The position numbers and the translations under genes are program-made. Shown piece by piece: positions 11,401 to 24,100 of a stretch of DNA of 64,000 bases. The notes under the pieces are model-generated. The model was not told where the DNA came from and did not search any database. It saw only the letters and a list, made by a program, of their open reading frames with translations. This DNA comes from Bolinopsis microptera (taxonomy: Eukaryota; Ctenophora; Tentaculata; Lobata; Bolinopsidae), in assembly GCF_026151205.1 (NCBI RefSeq), contig NC_087082.1, positions 10,362,901 to 10,426,900 on the forward strand, in the 5' to 3' direction. The stretch's first letter is position 1. Every line of letters begins with the position of its first letter.

Positions 11401-13794
11401 GAGACACTGGAGACGTAGATGTATGATTGGAGAAGGAGGAGGATCTAGGAGGAGGATGATCCAGGAGGAGGACTCAGGAGGAGAAGGAGGAGGATGAGGA
11501 CTCAGGAAGAGGACTGAGGAGGACTGAGAAGGAGGAGGACTGAGGAGTACTGAGGAGGATGGCTGAGGAGGATGGCTGAGGAGGATGGCTGTGGAGGATG
11601 GCTGAGGAGGATGGCTGAGGAGGATGACTGAGGAGGAGGACCTAGGAGGAGGAGGACCCAGGAGGAGGAGGACCCAGGAGGAGGACTCAGGAGGAGGAGG
11701 AGGACTCAGGAGGAGGACTCAGGAAGAGGACTCAGGAGGACAGAGAAGGAGGAGGACTGAGGAGTACTAAGGAGGATGGCTGAGGAGGATGACTGAGGAG
11801 GATGACTGAGAGGGAGGAGGAGAACAATGACTGAGGAGAAGGAGAAGGAGGAGGACCTAGGAGGATGAGGACCCAGGAGGAGGACTCAGGAGGAAGAGGA
11901 GGAGGAGGACTCAGGAGGACTGAAAAGGAAGAGGACTGAGAAAAACTGAGGAGGAGGAGGACTGAATAGGAGGAGGAGGAGGGGGACTGGGGGAGGATGG
12001 CTGAGGAGGATGACTGAGAGGGAGGAGGAGGAGGACTGAGGAGGAGGAGGAGAAGGACTGAGGAGGAGAAGGAGGAGGACCTAGGAGGAGGAGGACTGAG
12101 AAGGAGGAGGACTGAGAAGGAGGAGGACTGAGGAGTACTGAAGAGGATGACTGAGGAGGAGGAGGAGGAGAAGGAGAAGGTGGAGGAACTAGGAGGAGAT
12201 GAACCAGGAGGAGGACTCAGGAGGAAGAGGGGGAGGACTCAGGAGGAGGACTTAGGAGGAATGAGAAGGAGGAGGACTGAGGAGAACTGAGGAGGAGGAG
12301 GAGGAGGACTGAATAGGAGGAGGAGGAGGGGGACTGGGGAGGACTGAGGAGGAGGAGGACTGACGAGAAGGATGAGGAGGAGGACTGAGGACTGAGGAGG
12401 AAGAGGAGGAGGATGAAGAGGAGGAAGAGGACCCAGGAGGAGAAGGACTGAAGAGGAGGATGAGGATGAGGACTGAGGAGGAGGAGGAGGACTGAGGAGG
12501 ACTGAGGAGGATGGCTGAGGAGGATGACTGAGAGGGAGGAGGAGGACTGAAGAGGAGGAGGAGAAGGACTGAGGAGGAGAAGGAGGAGGACCTAGGAGGA
12601 GGAGGACCCATGAGGAGGACTCAGGAGGAGGACTCAGGAGGAGGAGGAGGAGGAGGACTCAGGAGGAAGACTCAGGAAAACTGAGGAGGAGGAGGAGGAG
12701 TGAATGGGAGGAGGAGGGGGACTGGGGAGGACTGAGGAGGAGGAGGACTAAGGAGAAGGATGAGGAGGACTGAGGACTGAAGGGGAGGACTGAGGAGTAC
12801 TGATGAGGATGGCTGAGGAGGACGGCTGAGGAGGATGGCTGAGGAGGATGACTGAGGAGGATGACTGAGAGGGAGGAAAAGGAGGAGGAGGAGAAGGACT
12901 GAGGAGGAGAAGGAGAAGGAGGAGAAGGAGGAGGACCTAGGAGGAGGAGGACTCAGGAAGAGGAGGAGGACTCAGGAGGAGGACTCAGGAAGAGGACTCA
13001 GGAGGAGGACTGAGAAGGAGGAGGACTGAGGAGAACTGAGGAGGAGGAGGATGAGGACTGAATAGGAGGAGGGGGACTGGGGGAGGACTGAGGAGGAGGG
13101 GGACTTGGGGAGGACTGAGGAGGAGGAGGAAGACTGACGAGAAGGATGAGGAGGAGGACTGAGGAGGATCGGGAGGACTGATGATTGAGGAGGAAGAGGA
13201 GGAGGATGAAGAGGAGTAGGAGGACTCAGGAGGAGGAGGACTCAGGAGGAGGAGAACGACTGAGGAGGACTGAGGAGGAGGAGGAGGAGGAGGAGGAGGA
13301 GGAGGAGGAGGAGGAAGAGGAGGAGGAGGAGGAAGAGGAGGAGGAGGAGTCTCCAAAAGCTGTGTCTCCAATGTCTCCAATGTCTCCAAAAGCTGTGTCT
13401 CTAATGTCCCCAATGTCCCAAATATCCCCAATGTCTCCAATGTCTCCAAAAGCTGTGTCTCCAATGTCTCCAATGTCTCCAATGTCTCCAATGTCTTTGT
13501 CTTTTTCGAAAAGATAAGGTGCGGGAGACATTGGAGACATGTCACCCCCCCCCCATAAAAGTTTCCATATCAATTCTATGATTTTTAATCGAGTCAGATA
13601 TTTAAATAATACATATTATAACTGATACGGACAACCATAATAAGGTTGTCCGTATCAGCAGCTTTAATGAACAGATCTTATACAATTTAAAAGCTAAATA
13701 TCACTACCTTCGACCCGTTAGCATTGGCCACCATCTTCCCACATTCCGAGAACGCCGGAGTGACGGAGTTCTTGAACCTTTTACTGAAGTTCAT
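2407..13794 (-). CDS. WRAP73: WRAP73-like WD-repeat protein (3' end off window)
   Basis: WRAP73 is a WD-repeat protein of centrosomes and spindle poles that works with SSX2IP in microtubule anchoring and ciliogenesis (family knowledge). Eight exons read in order on the minus strand: 13794-13708, 11077-10952, 10702-10559, 4798-4613, 3450-3355, 3149-3033, 2869-2738, 2511-2407. All junctions are phase 0, giving 297 residues so far. The protein starts MNFSKRF and continues VLVRDVNTLQLLQ, DSVTWSPDSRHLL, GDGKYLAVIERMECNDYV and GLQCVAWSPCGQYIALG, matching the order of vertebrate WRAP73. Human WRAP73 is about 460 aa, so the C-terminal WD blades are missing and probably lie left of the window. Exon 7 uses an apparent GC donor (cag|gcatgt). 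Intron 1 holds a polypurine element and intron 3 an opposite-strand GPCR. The identity is strong; exon 8 is the least conserved. Confidence 0.9.
3643..3688. repeat. Short inverted repeat
   Basis: Perfect 12-bp arms gacgctttcccc and ggggaaagcgtc are separated by 22 bases in a WRAP73 intron. It may be a remnant of a larger fold-back; part of it (cccccgaaag) recurs at about 4003. Confidence 0.6.
4339..4426. repeat. Four 22-bp tandem units with E-box and AP-1-like core
   Basis: Four head-to-tail 22-bp units each contain cacgtgactcattacattgg (the third has one substitution). The core joins an E-box palindrome CACGTG with an overlapping AP-1-like TGACTCA. It lies downstream of exon 4 of WRAP73, in an intron. 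A regulatory role is only possible. Confidence 0.85.
5440..5530 (-). mobile_element. Fragment of the mariner-like MITE
   Basis: The piece is similar to 1640-1725, sharing cctcgaatgagtag, gtcatttgctaaattacaa and a following tgaaac. Only this short end is left. Confidence 0.55.
5531..8963. other. Intron sequence without recognised gene
   Basis: This is the larger part of WRAP73 intron 3 and the upstream flank of the nested GPCR. A 7-bp microsatellite (gtattca, about six copies) lies at 6057-6097. A 10-bp-armed hairpin (gggatgagga / tcctcatccc) lies at 7569-7598. The 6780-7620 part resembles degenerate repeat sequence, but I see no TIRs or coding domain. Confidence 0.5.
8964..10175 (+). CDS. 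Class A (rhodopsin-like) orphan GPCR, nested in WRAP73 intron 3
   Basis: This single-exon gene encodes 403 aa. About seven hydrophobic segments are visible: TM1 from about residue 22 (LSSIIALLALCGVITNTISC), later helices, and TM7 with NSSLNPLLYLWR, the class A NPxxY region. The intracellular tail follows with RNFIRRSLRLSGSEGS. The TM3 end reads SASRLALL where DRY is normal, so the acidic residue is absent although Arg is kept. A long extracellular loop 2 follows TM4. The start codon is in a good context (ccATGG). The gene lies opposite to the WRAP73 transcript inside its 5.8-kb intron. The ligand is unknown; cnidarian-type peptide or amine receptors are possible but not shown. Confidence 0.9.
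   Translation: MESLRVLPAPRPTPNPAADITLSSIIALLALCGVITNTISCLYFLSTRNSARSANSRYFKLLYAAISSVDTLICLLQVPVVHSLYTKRHSSAYIFNSTVFMYTWTAVWRGATTTSVFLVAQLSASRLALLMSSQTRLHVSLIWLPAVSFSVIVLLVMIPALTQHVDVDFLPGSNAIPGMYGTMQGVDLIQLFMSGDPVPAAMIRNENLNNIVWSCLSGVPLLPISLLCAASVWYLSRAARRAKSQKMQHHQHTHATITIVCVTVLYIVCNVPYLGFLVNRLYRADQLEESLSLREVADTLNPSYFEKYYFKMLLICCSVVNSSLNPLLYLWRMSSFRNFIRRSLRLSGSEGSVSCNSNSFSVRSDYGKELAGRGLPGHIVVLSNKNTAGVEKIVSDECSVSRL
10440..10534. repeat. Short tandem repeats (7-bp and about 50-bp)
   Basis: A block with ggattatgtgttaaga is duplicated (about 10433 and 10472). It is followed by five copies of gactagt at about 10498-10530. It lies in WRAP73 intron 3 just beyond exon 3. Confidence 0.75.
11206..13552. 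repeat. Polypurine (GGA)-rich element with long inverted repeats
   Basis: The left end is a G run of about 29 bases, then gtgacatgtctccaatgtct and units of ggagacatt up to about 11412. The right end (about 13348-13552) is the inverted counterpart and ends in a C run. Between them, about 1.9 kb of the plus strand is almost only A and G (gga, gagga, ggact, ggatggct units). ccccataaa abuts both outer ends and may be a target-site duplication. The element fills most of WRAP73 intron 1, where the transcript would read CU-rich. All open frames in it are low-complexity artefacts. Confidence 0.9.
13622..13658. repeat. Perfect 15-bp hairpin
   Basis: Arms ctgatacggacaacc and ggttgtccgtatcag flank the loop ataataa, 50 bp from the first WRAP73 donor. 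It may be a fold-back remnant or an RNA structure. It is not followed by a T run suggestive of a terminator. Confidence 0.85.
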
Positions 13795-14689
13795 CCTACA
13801 ACTAACTACCTTTTCTTATTATATTATGAGATATTATGTATAATTAGATAATATTATTATTAGATAATATAATGTAGAATCGGAAATTTAGAAATTTAAA
13901 TCTACAACGATGTAAAATGACAACCAATTTGTTAAATTGTATAGCGTTTTTAATCTTGAAACGTAATCAAATCATTGAGATGTGAAAAATTCTTGGGCGG
14001 ATGAAAACAAATGGTTCAATTAGAAAAGCTAACAAATATTTAATACAGGATTATAATCACAAATCACAGTAATATATATAAGAATATCGGTTAAATTATT
14101 GAACAATCAACGATTTTAAAGACGACAATCAAAAACTCTGTCAAGAAAGATAACGCATTTTGACAGAAACAAATAAAGCAAACTAAAAAAGAACCATCTG
14201 ATTAAAAAGATTCTCGATATCAAATAATCACGCACCAAATAGTATGACAATAAGCTATATTTATACACTAGTATGCAATATTATTAAAACAATATTTCGT
14301 CATTAACTCTGAAAAAGACTCCTCTTCAGTCTTCAAGCAAATATATTTCTTTATAGAAAAACGCCTATAATATCAATCTGTTCTCAAACATCCAATCAAA
14401 CTATCTGATTTTATTAAAAATATAATACGAAAATATGGCGACCCGGAATTCTGAGAAAGCCAGCTGAAAACTGTAATCAACATAAAAAAAATCAACAAAG
14501 TGATTTATTTTTAATAAGGTACCCAGTTGTCTAATAAACATTTATACGTTTCTCTGCAATTAATATATCATTTAAATATTATACGATACAGAATCTTACC
14601 TTCCAAAAGTGGGTTACAGCGCAAACTATATTTAGTAAAATGTTTCAATGCTTTTATATTAAATTATCAACAATTTGAAAAAATTGTAT

Positions 14690-14831
14690 TACCAATGCAG
14701 TTAGACAAGCTCCAACAAGGCAACTAAGTTATCTGCATTTAAAACAAAATTACTTGAATCTACCAATGCAGTTAGACAAGCTCCAACAAGGCAACTAAGT
14801 TATCTGCATTTAAAACAAAATTACTTGAATC
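14690..14831. repeat. 71-bp tandem duplication
   Basis: Two units (14690-14760 and 14761-14831) are essentially identical, each containing gttagacaagctccaacaag. They lie in the intergenic stretch between WRAP73 and the SLC22 gene, 13795-15191, which otherwise shows no gene. Confidence 0.9.
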
Positions 14832-15191
14832 GTTCTTAAAACTGAATTTGGACCTGATCTTTATTAAAAACTATCTTTAAGCATGCAAAACCTTTAAATG
14901 GGGTGTAAACTGTAACCGAGTGGTTTTCATTTTTGGAAGGCAAGTTAACAATCCAACTGAAGTTCAATATAACAATATGAAAGAACCTAATATATACACC
15001 TTAAACCATCACAACTATTAAAACTATCTGCATCCTGTATCCAAACAGGTTATATACAAACAATCCAATATTCTCATCTTATTCACAACTCAAGCACCTA
15101 CAATTTCGAACCCTCCACACCATAATATAGGAATTATAACAAGCTACAGTTAAATACCATTAATTAATCATTATTAATAATTAATTATAAA

Positions 15192-18100
15192 TCAAGCCAT
15201 CCTGCTGAGATCCTCCACAGGACCCCCAACCTGACCCTGGAAGAGCGCATCACACTCACCAAACGTCTGAGGCAGCTGTATACCTGTAGTATCGGGCAGT
15301 CTAGCTAGCAAGACAAGTGCTAACACAGCAGCTACCACACATATAATGTAGACAAGGGAGGGGTCGTAGGTGTCCAGGACTAGGACGTAAGAGGAGAGGA
15401 TAGCACCCGCTCGTGCTATCATGGAACTGAGTCCAACTAGACCTGAGAGAAGTGCACAGTTAGTACTTTATACTGTGTAACATTGTAACAACACATTTGA
15501 GTCGCTGGTTCCGGAGAAACGTTCCCAAATTGAAATAGACTCTTCAGGAAATCAATCAGAGTGGGTAGTAATGCTACTCCACTCACAGATACTACTCAGA
15601 CAAAGTGCACTCCCTCCCCCCCCCCCCAGCATTTTTAAATGCTACTCACCAGATCTAGCGGATGAAGGATAAAGCTCACTGGTGTACAAGTACATGAGAC
15701 TAGCAATAGCCAGCATGCAGGAACGCGCGGTAACGAACGCTAACAACTGGACGGTAACTGTGTGGAAGAGGGCTGTGCCACGTGAGTCACACCACGCCAC
15801 TAATAAACTGCACACAGTTAACATGTACAGGTTTATCAGGCACTTTTTCCTTCCAAGCTTGTCACCGTATCTGAAGTGTATAGCTGTTAAAGACTTGTAG
15901 AAACTTCTATATAGAACAAGACTGGAGTTGTTTTAACAGATTTAATCAACTGTAATTAGGTTAAAACCTAATTACGCACCACGGTTAAAACCTAATTACA
16001 ACTTTGAATAAATCTGATAAAAGTTATCAGCGCGGTAATGTAATTATATTCACATTTATGATTTATAATTTAAATAATATTATGCAATATTTAAAAGGTA
16101 AGGCACAGATCAGCTTAACGAATAGCTAAATCTACCACATTTACCACATCTACCACATCTACCACATCTACCACATCTACCACATCTACTGCAGTCTACA
16201 CACCTGTACAGCCAATAGTAAGCCGGAACAGAAGTTAACCCCATTAGAAAACTATTATTATACACATCCCCGGGGACAGCGGACACGTGATACGACAAAC
16301 AGTAGAGCAACAGAGCCATGGTGAAGAAGGCGTAGAACAAGGACACTACACCCAGCTTCCTTACCATGGACACGTGGAGTATGCCGAATATGGACTCAGA
16401 CGAAGTGGTGGTTCCTGGTTTTGTGGGCCGTTCTAAGATAAGGGTGTGAGGTAGGGGGACTTTGTTTGTGAGGGATATCTTCTGTAGGGAGATCAGAGCT
16501 CTGTCCATGTCACCTGAGTGATATGTAATATAATAGATTGTTGTAAAATTCACGTGTTAAAACGGCAATTACTTTTTATTATAACTGCAGGTGGCTCAAT
16601 AAAAAGTTGCGAAATTTACGAACTGATCTTGATTATGAAACTCACTAACTGATCTTGGTTATGACACCTACGAACTGACCTTTTCCTGCGTAGTAAAAGG
16701 GAGACTCTGGAAGCATAGTCTGGACTATCACCGCACAAATTCCGAGGAGAACGCAGAGGATGACGAACTGAAGCCTCCAGGAAGTAATATAGTACAGCAT
16801 CACAGCTGAGATTGATAAGCCGAACCCAAACATTCCTTCCTTCATGGTGTTACACGCGTTTCGGTACCTGGCGAGAGGGATAATAGTTAGGAGTCTTCAC
16901 AACACCACGTGACGTCATCACAACACCACGTGACGTCATCACAACACCACGTGACTCATCACAACACCACGTGACGTCATTACAACACCACGTGACGTCA
17001 TTACAACACCACGTGACGTCTTCACAACACCACGTGACGTCTTCACAGATCTTTTCATTTTACCAAATTTTTGTCTCTGAAACGTTTCAGGTACCACCAA
17101 GTCTCAATAACTGTTTTATAATCTACAGCTTCAGTCCATTAATGTACTAGGAGCGATTAGCTGAGGTTATGCTATTAATATTATATAATTTATCTTTATT
17201 GTAGATTTGTACAAAGTTAAATATAATAGTACAGTAATTTTGGAATTATGCGAGGAGTGGTCTATTATGTTTTTAGCGGAGTTTGTGTTTAATTTTCAGC
17301 TATAAAGTATAATCTCCGTCACGTTATGAGTTTTGTCACGGAGATTTATAACAGCTCGATTAAGATATAATATACAATTTTATATATATTATAATGTTTG
17401 CTATTCGATTGTCAAATTCTTGTGCTGTAAGCTTCCTGGAATCCAGTATAATACAACTATACAATATTGATCAGCATGCTAATGTTTGCGAAGCAGTAAG
17501 ATACTGTATAATATCTGATATCATATGCCCCATATGGTGTCACCGTGACAAGCATGTACAAAACTATGGCAAATATTTGTGATTTGTCGAACATCAGTTA
17601 AAAATCTTGACAATACCTTCCATTTTACAATGACTACTAAACTAATTGTTACAAACTCGTGTTTTGTAAACAACCGTGCAGTGTAAAGAGTGGATGAGAT
17701 CATAGATTTATTGTCATAGAACCGTATCACAGATGCTATGGGTAGTGGGTAAATGCTAGGGTAAGATGCTAGGGGTAGTGGGTAAATGCTAGGGTAAGAT
17801 GCTAGGGGTAGTGGGTAAATGCTAGGGTAAGATGCTAGGGGTAGTGGGTAAATGCTAGGGTAAGATGCTAGGGGTAGTGGGTAAATGCTAGGGTAAGATG
17901 CTAGGGGTAGTGGGTAAATGCTAGGGTAAGATGCTAGGGGTAGTGGGTAAATGCTAGGGTAAGATGCTAGGGGTAGTGGGTAAATGCTAGGGTAAGATGC
18001 TAGGGGTAGTGGGTAAATGCTAGGGTAAGATGCTAGGGGTAGTGGGTAAATGCTAGGGTAAGATGCTAGGGGTAGTGGGTAAATGCTAGGGTAAGATGCT

Positions 18101-21100
18101 AGGGGTAGTGGGTAAATGCTAGGGTAAGATGCTAGGGGTAGTGGGTAAATGCTAGGGTAAGATGCTAGGGGTAGTGTGTAAATGCTAGGGTAAGATGCTA
18201 GGGGTAGTGTGTAAATGCTAGGGTAAGATGCTAGGGGTAGTGTGTAAATGCTAGGGTAAGATGCTAGGGGTAGTGTGTAAATGCTAGGGTAAGATGCTAG
18301 GGGTATATAGAAAACCGCGTTTCTTGGTATTTAGTGTATGCTAGTCAAGCTCTAGTCACGTAGCACGAACGGCAGGGCGTACCGAATAGTAGAAATGAAA
18401 CGAGTAACTAAAAAGGATCTAATTAAATATAAAGGAAAAGTAATACAAAGTGAACGTCAACAGATAAAAACCTCCAAGTGTTCGCTCTAATCAATTGACG
18501 TGATTATAGATCACTCGACGTGTCTAATCACAGCTGGTAGTGCTCAGTAAGACTGGCTACCGTCAATTTGAATCCCTTAAAATGATTAAGGGGCAACTAA
18601 GAAGTGAGCTCTCCACTTCCGGCTCTTCGGGTATACTCTCAAAACTCGTCACGCCACACTGCGTGACGGCACAACGCATTTGCTTGTACCACGTGACACG
18701 CCGTCTCGCCAATGAGCACTCCACTAGCAGTCACCCTGCGTCCGCGAGGACCAACCACAGGTCTGGCTGTTAGTCAGGTGCAAAGTGAGCGGACGGCTCG
18801 TTTCAGACAGTTAGTCTGACAGTAGGTCTGCCAGCCAACCGACTTACACTCAAAATGTGTAACTCCCAAATACGAACATATAAAACATTGGTTATTATAT
18901 ACCCGGAAATACATACTAAATTATACGTCCCTTAAACGTTATTCTAAAACTAAGATATCCTAAAAGATATCTCTAAATACCATATTACAACATCTCTACC
19001 CAAAAAATTTTTTTCGAATATTTTAAAACAATAAAATAATCGTCCTTTTCAATAAATCAATTTAAATTTCAATGCTCCCACGCATCAAAAGTCCAAAACT
19101 TAAAAATAAGTCAAGTCTCAAAAATAAAATACACGGCCCTAACCCTGTGCATTAAATTTAAATCCTCAAAATTCTAAAGTTAAAACTGAATTTGACTTCC
19201 ACAAATCTTTCAAAACTTTCCAAAACTTTCACATACTTCCCTTTTGCACCAAGTTTTAGAGTCTTTGGTGTTGAGTCTTCCTCATTAAATAGAGATGTAT
19301 CGAATCCCTAAATCTTCTTTGACAAGCAAACAAAGAAGTCAAAATAAATTCGAAAGTTTCTACGTTTCCGCCACTAAAGCAGCCCTGAGCGAGTCGTGTT
19401 GCGAGTAAAGATCCTAATATCCCTATCAGTATACTGTTCTGAAAGATAACACGTGTTATACCTAAGTAAGGTACGGTTCCACTGCTAAATACTAAGTAGA
19501 AAGCTAGCTATGTGAGTAAGACTATACTGTACTGAAACAAGATTCCAAAGTAAGTGTACTTCCCTATCCGGGCATCTCCTCGTCTTCTACTGGTTGAAGA
19601 GTTTTATAAGATCCGTAACTAGTCTAACGTTGTATCCTAGACGATCAGGTTGCCTCCGTTCCTCAGGTCTCCTAGTGTTATATCTGCGCTCCTCCCTCGG
19701 AGGGCTCTCATGTCTTCTTAGATCCACAGGAGAAAGCGATCCTGTTGTGTCAATGTCGTGCCCCACTGTATCATATGACATAGAACTGCTATGACCCATC
19801 GTTCCTTCACCAACAACCGGACTCGATGATCTTCTAGCGGCCGATCTCTCTCTAGCTGGAGTGAAAAACTCTGCAGAATTATCAACTGTTTCCACACTAT
19901 CGCCTGAAGGAATGTTATGTGTGAGAGGTGTTACAGTACTAAAACTAGGATTAGTAGAATTCAGATCTAGTTGAGCAGGTCTATTAACAGCCCTAGGAGT
20001 TGAACTAAAACTAGGTTGTTTATATATGCTATCTGCACCATCCTCCTCCAGACGAAACCTCTTCGGATGAACTTCTCTTCTCCTTGCTACAACTGGTGCT
20101 CTTCTCAGTTGAAAATCTGTCTCCTCTTCACTATCACTATCGGAATAGACTACATCTCGCCTTGATGAGTCCGTCTTCAACTCAGCTTCCCTGCTAACAA
20201 TTTTAGGCAATGAACAACTAGTCTCTAGTTTTTTAGAAAATCTGTTCCTGACATATCTCTTTAACTTTCCAATGTTAAACACCTTCTTCTCTCCATCAGG
20301 CAAATCTAAACAGTACAAGTGATCGTTTATCTTCTTAGAGATCTTATACGGGCCAACCCAACGAGGACCGAACTTGTGTTTCGGGCAGTTTATCAAAACA
20401 AACGCTTCCTCACCTTCCTCAAAGAATGGTCCCTTAACGTGCTTATCGTGATATCTCTTTTGCATAGCAAAAATCACGCTCAGCCTGAACCCTCACCTTC
20501 CTGGTGATAAACTTGAGATTCTTGTACAGCTCGTACGCTTCAACATCAAACTCATTCTCCTTCATAGGCTCTAGCTCGAAATCCTTACGATTCTCAGCTA
20601 GCAGACTTAAAGGTGTGTTTAACTCACGACCAAACACCAACCTGTTGCTAGAATAACCTGTGTGCCGATTCCGCAATGAGTTAAGCACAAAGACTACTCT
20701 AGATAACCAAAGATCCCAGTCCTGGTATCGTCCCGGTGGTAAGCTGGTTCTCAGTGCAGTATTCAACCGACGGTTTGCTCTCTCAACTCTTCCAGTACTA
20801 CGAGAAACGTACGGTTGGCCATGGATGTACTTGCAATCTAGTGCTTGAGCTATGGTCTCGAAATACTTAGCTCTAAAACCCGGATGATTATCCGCCATCA
20901 TGAATCTAGGCTGGCCAAAACGATCAATCCAAAACCTACGAATCAATGACACGCTCTCCTTAGCTGTCTGGGTCTTAGTAGGAATAGCCACCACATAATT
21001 TGACCAACAATCAGTTATAGTCAAAATATACTTGTACCCTCTAGGTGTTGCACCAACCTTCTCAGGAACTATATGATCGAAACAAATGGCTGAGTTAAAG

Positions 21101-24100
21101 GAGTGGAACAATATGTGCTTGAGGGGTGCCTTATTGTACGCCTGAGGTGGCTTACTTGCTGCACACCTGCAACATGCTGCGATCCATAATTTGAAACATT
21201 CACCCATTTTCGGCCAGTAGAAATGTCGTTTACAGACCTCAAGACAATTTTCTACTCCAGCATGTGCAGTCTCCTGGTTATGAACCATGTCCAGGACAGA
21301 TTCATGCAAGGATTCGGGGACTATGATCAACTCTCTACTTCCCTCCGGATCCCTCACTTCAGTCCAACGTCTCCTAAGTATCCCGTCCTTGATACTTATA
21401 AGATCAAACTGTTTCCAATAACTCAACAGTTCCTGAGGCAGTTTACCAGTCTGAATGGCAACAGGCTTCTCACCCTTGGTAACCCAACTGTAGACCTGGT
21501 TTAAAATATCATCATCATCCTTCTGAGCCTGTTTAATCTGCTCATTGGTAGGATTAAGAAATTTGACCCTTCTCTCTAGTGAGCTTACATCCCTAGTAAC
21601 CGCTGAAACAATTTCCACTGCTTCCACTACTGATGCTTCCTCTGTAGGAATAGGATCAGCCTGGGTAAGATTACAATTGCAATGACGGCTATCAACTTCA
21701 GGCGTAATTTGAACAATGCTTACAATACTAGGGTCTTCACTATTTTCATCAAACAAGAACCCCGGAATCATACTGTCCTCAACACTCACCTCATTGCAAG
21801 ATTCCTCAATCAGATTACTGCAATCATCATCAACCACAGTCTCGCTGCTAACCGATACTTGCATCCTCTTAAACAGTATCGGGTGTTTACATCTATAATG
21901 CTCACGTCTCACCCGGTTTACTCCCTCTAACGCAGCATCAAGACTAAAAGTGGAACTATGACCAATGCTCGCAACATTTTCTCGAGATTTACCATAAACC
22001 TGATACTTATAACGACTAAGTCCATCACACATCTGGTTACTCTTCCCCGAGATATGCTTCATAGTAAAAGTATAGTTAGCAAGCTCCTGAAGCTTCCTGA
22101 TAACAGAAGATGACATCTTTGAAAATATTGTCGTAATATTCAAGAGTGGCAGACAATCTGTGATAACAGTGAAGTTTTTAACGCCACGTAAGTAAACCGA
22201 GAAATGTTTCAGAGTCTGATATAAAGTCTCAAATTCAATCTGAGTTTGCGGCCATATCCGCTTGTGGTCCGGAACCTTACGAGAAAAGTATGCAATCACC
22301 CTCCTCTTTCCTTTGATCCACTGAGTCAAAGTGCCACCAAATGCGTGTTTAGAACCATCTAGAGTCACCTCATAACTATTTTCCGGGTCGCTAACCTCCG
22401 GAAAAGCTAGGACAGGACTTGATATCAACATGTCACGTAACCTCTGAAATGCACTCTGGCAATCGTCAGTCCACTCAAACACCTTATTTTTCCGAAGTAA
22501 AGCATAAAGGGGACGTGCTATCTCGGAGTATCCCTTGCAGAACTTCTTGGAATAGTTTAACATGCCCAAAACTGATTGCAATTCAGCTCTATTACTGGGA
22601 GGTTCTAGACTCTTAATATGCTCTATACGAGAGTCGTTCATCCTGACTCCTTCCTTAGTTAGAGTTATACCGACATATTCGACCTCCTCACGTAAAAATC
22701 TGCACTTACGAGGTGTTAGTTTCAGATTACCCAACTTAAGACGAGCAAAAAGTACCGAGAGTATCTGAATGTGAGACTTAACATCACGTGTGAATATCAG
22801 TAAATCATCTATGAAGAATGCTAACGCATCTGATATACCCAGACCGTTTATCAGCCGCATGACCATTCTAGTAAACGTAGCTGAACTAGATTTCAGGCCC
22901 ATGACCATTCTAGCAAACTGATACCTCTTCTGATTGTGCATGAACGCCGTGACATGCCTGGATTCCTTGGTATACGGAACCTGGTGAAAAGATTTACTCA
23001 AATCCACTGTCGAATACAGATTCTTATCGCCCACTTTATCTAAAATGTGGTTCAAGTTAGGCAGCTCCATCAAATCATCCTGAAGCTCTAAATTTACCAT
23101 TCTCAGATCCGCAACTAATCTAGAGCGATCTCCTGAAGGCACCAGGAAAAGGGGAGAATTAAAATTAGAGTGGTCAGGGCATTCCTCAACTACACCAGAT
23201 CTAAGCAAACCTCTAATCTGTCTATCCATTTCCGGCTGCTGCTTAAACGGAATCCTTCTCGATGGAACCCATCTAGGTTTATAGTTATCCTTGAGCTGGA
23301 GATGTGCCTCAAAGAAATTACAACAACCTAAATCATGCTCTCCACTCGAGAAAATAGTTCTATACTCCCACACAGTCTCCCGAAGATCATTATTGTCTTC
23401 AACTGTTTGAAAAGACTCTCTCTATCCCATTCCTTAACTAGCGGCTCCTCGTCAGCTAGCTTGCTCACCTCTGGCACTGAACAATCAGATGATATCGCAT
23501 TAACCGTTTCACAGGTTACTCTCATCACTCGCTCACCAAACTCTACTGGCTTCATCTTACCCAGCCAAGTTCTCTTACTTATCCTCACAGGCTTATCTGT
23601 AGGATTCATGACTCTAACAGGGACCATGTTGTCCTCAGACCGTATGAGAGAGTGCGCTGTGAATATGCCAGTACCTACAACCGTGTTAATATGAGGTTCT
23701 AACTGTCCATAAACGTCATCACGTTGACTTCTAGGTCGCAGCAATTTGCCTTGTATATGAGTGCCCGAGAGAGGTGGTATAATTACTGTCTCGTTGCATA
23801 CTACCTTCATGCAGCGCTTAGTGGGTTTAGGTGGTGTTCTAAAACATGATGAACCCTTATTAGTATACAGCAATCTATCTCTGGCATTAATATTAATCCC
23901 CTGATCAAACATCAAATCCATGCCTATCAGAACCTCTGCCTCATGAAATTCAGAAACAACAAACGTGTGCTCAAAAGATTTTCCGGCAATTATCACTGGC
24001 AGCTTAATCTGACCGAAAGTCTTTATACTATTTCCCGAAAAGGACTTGAGCTTGAGATTACACGACACAACCTTCTCAAACTTATCTATAAATCTGACAA

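Noticed and set aside
11195-13573. Several Ser/Pro- or Glu-rich open frames
   Set aside because: They are translations of the polypurine tract and its ggagacatt arrays, with no biased codon signal beyond the repeat.
17734-18305. CRISPR-like regular repeat
   Set aside because: Units are contiguous without unique spacers and lie in a eukaryotic intron; it is a minisatellite.
18540-18773. 77-codon open frame, repeated at 26274
   Set aside because: It lies wholly within both LTRs; an LTR shadow is the simplest reading.
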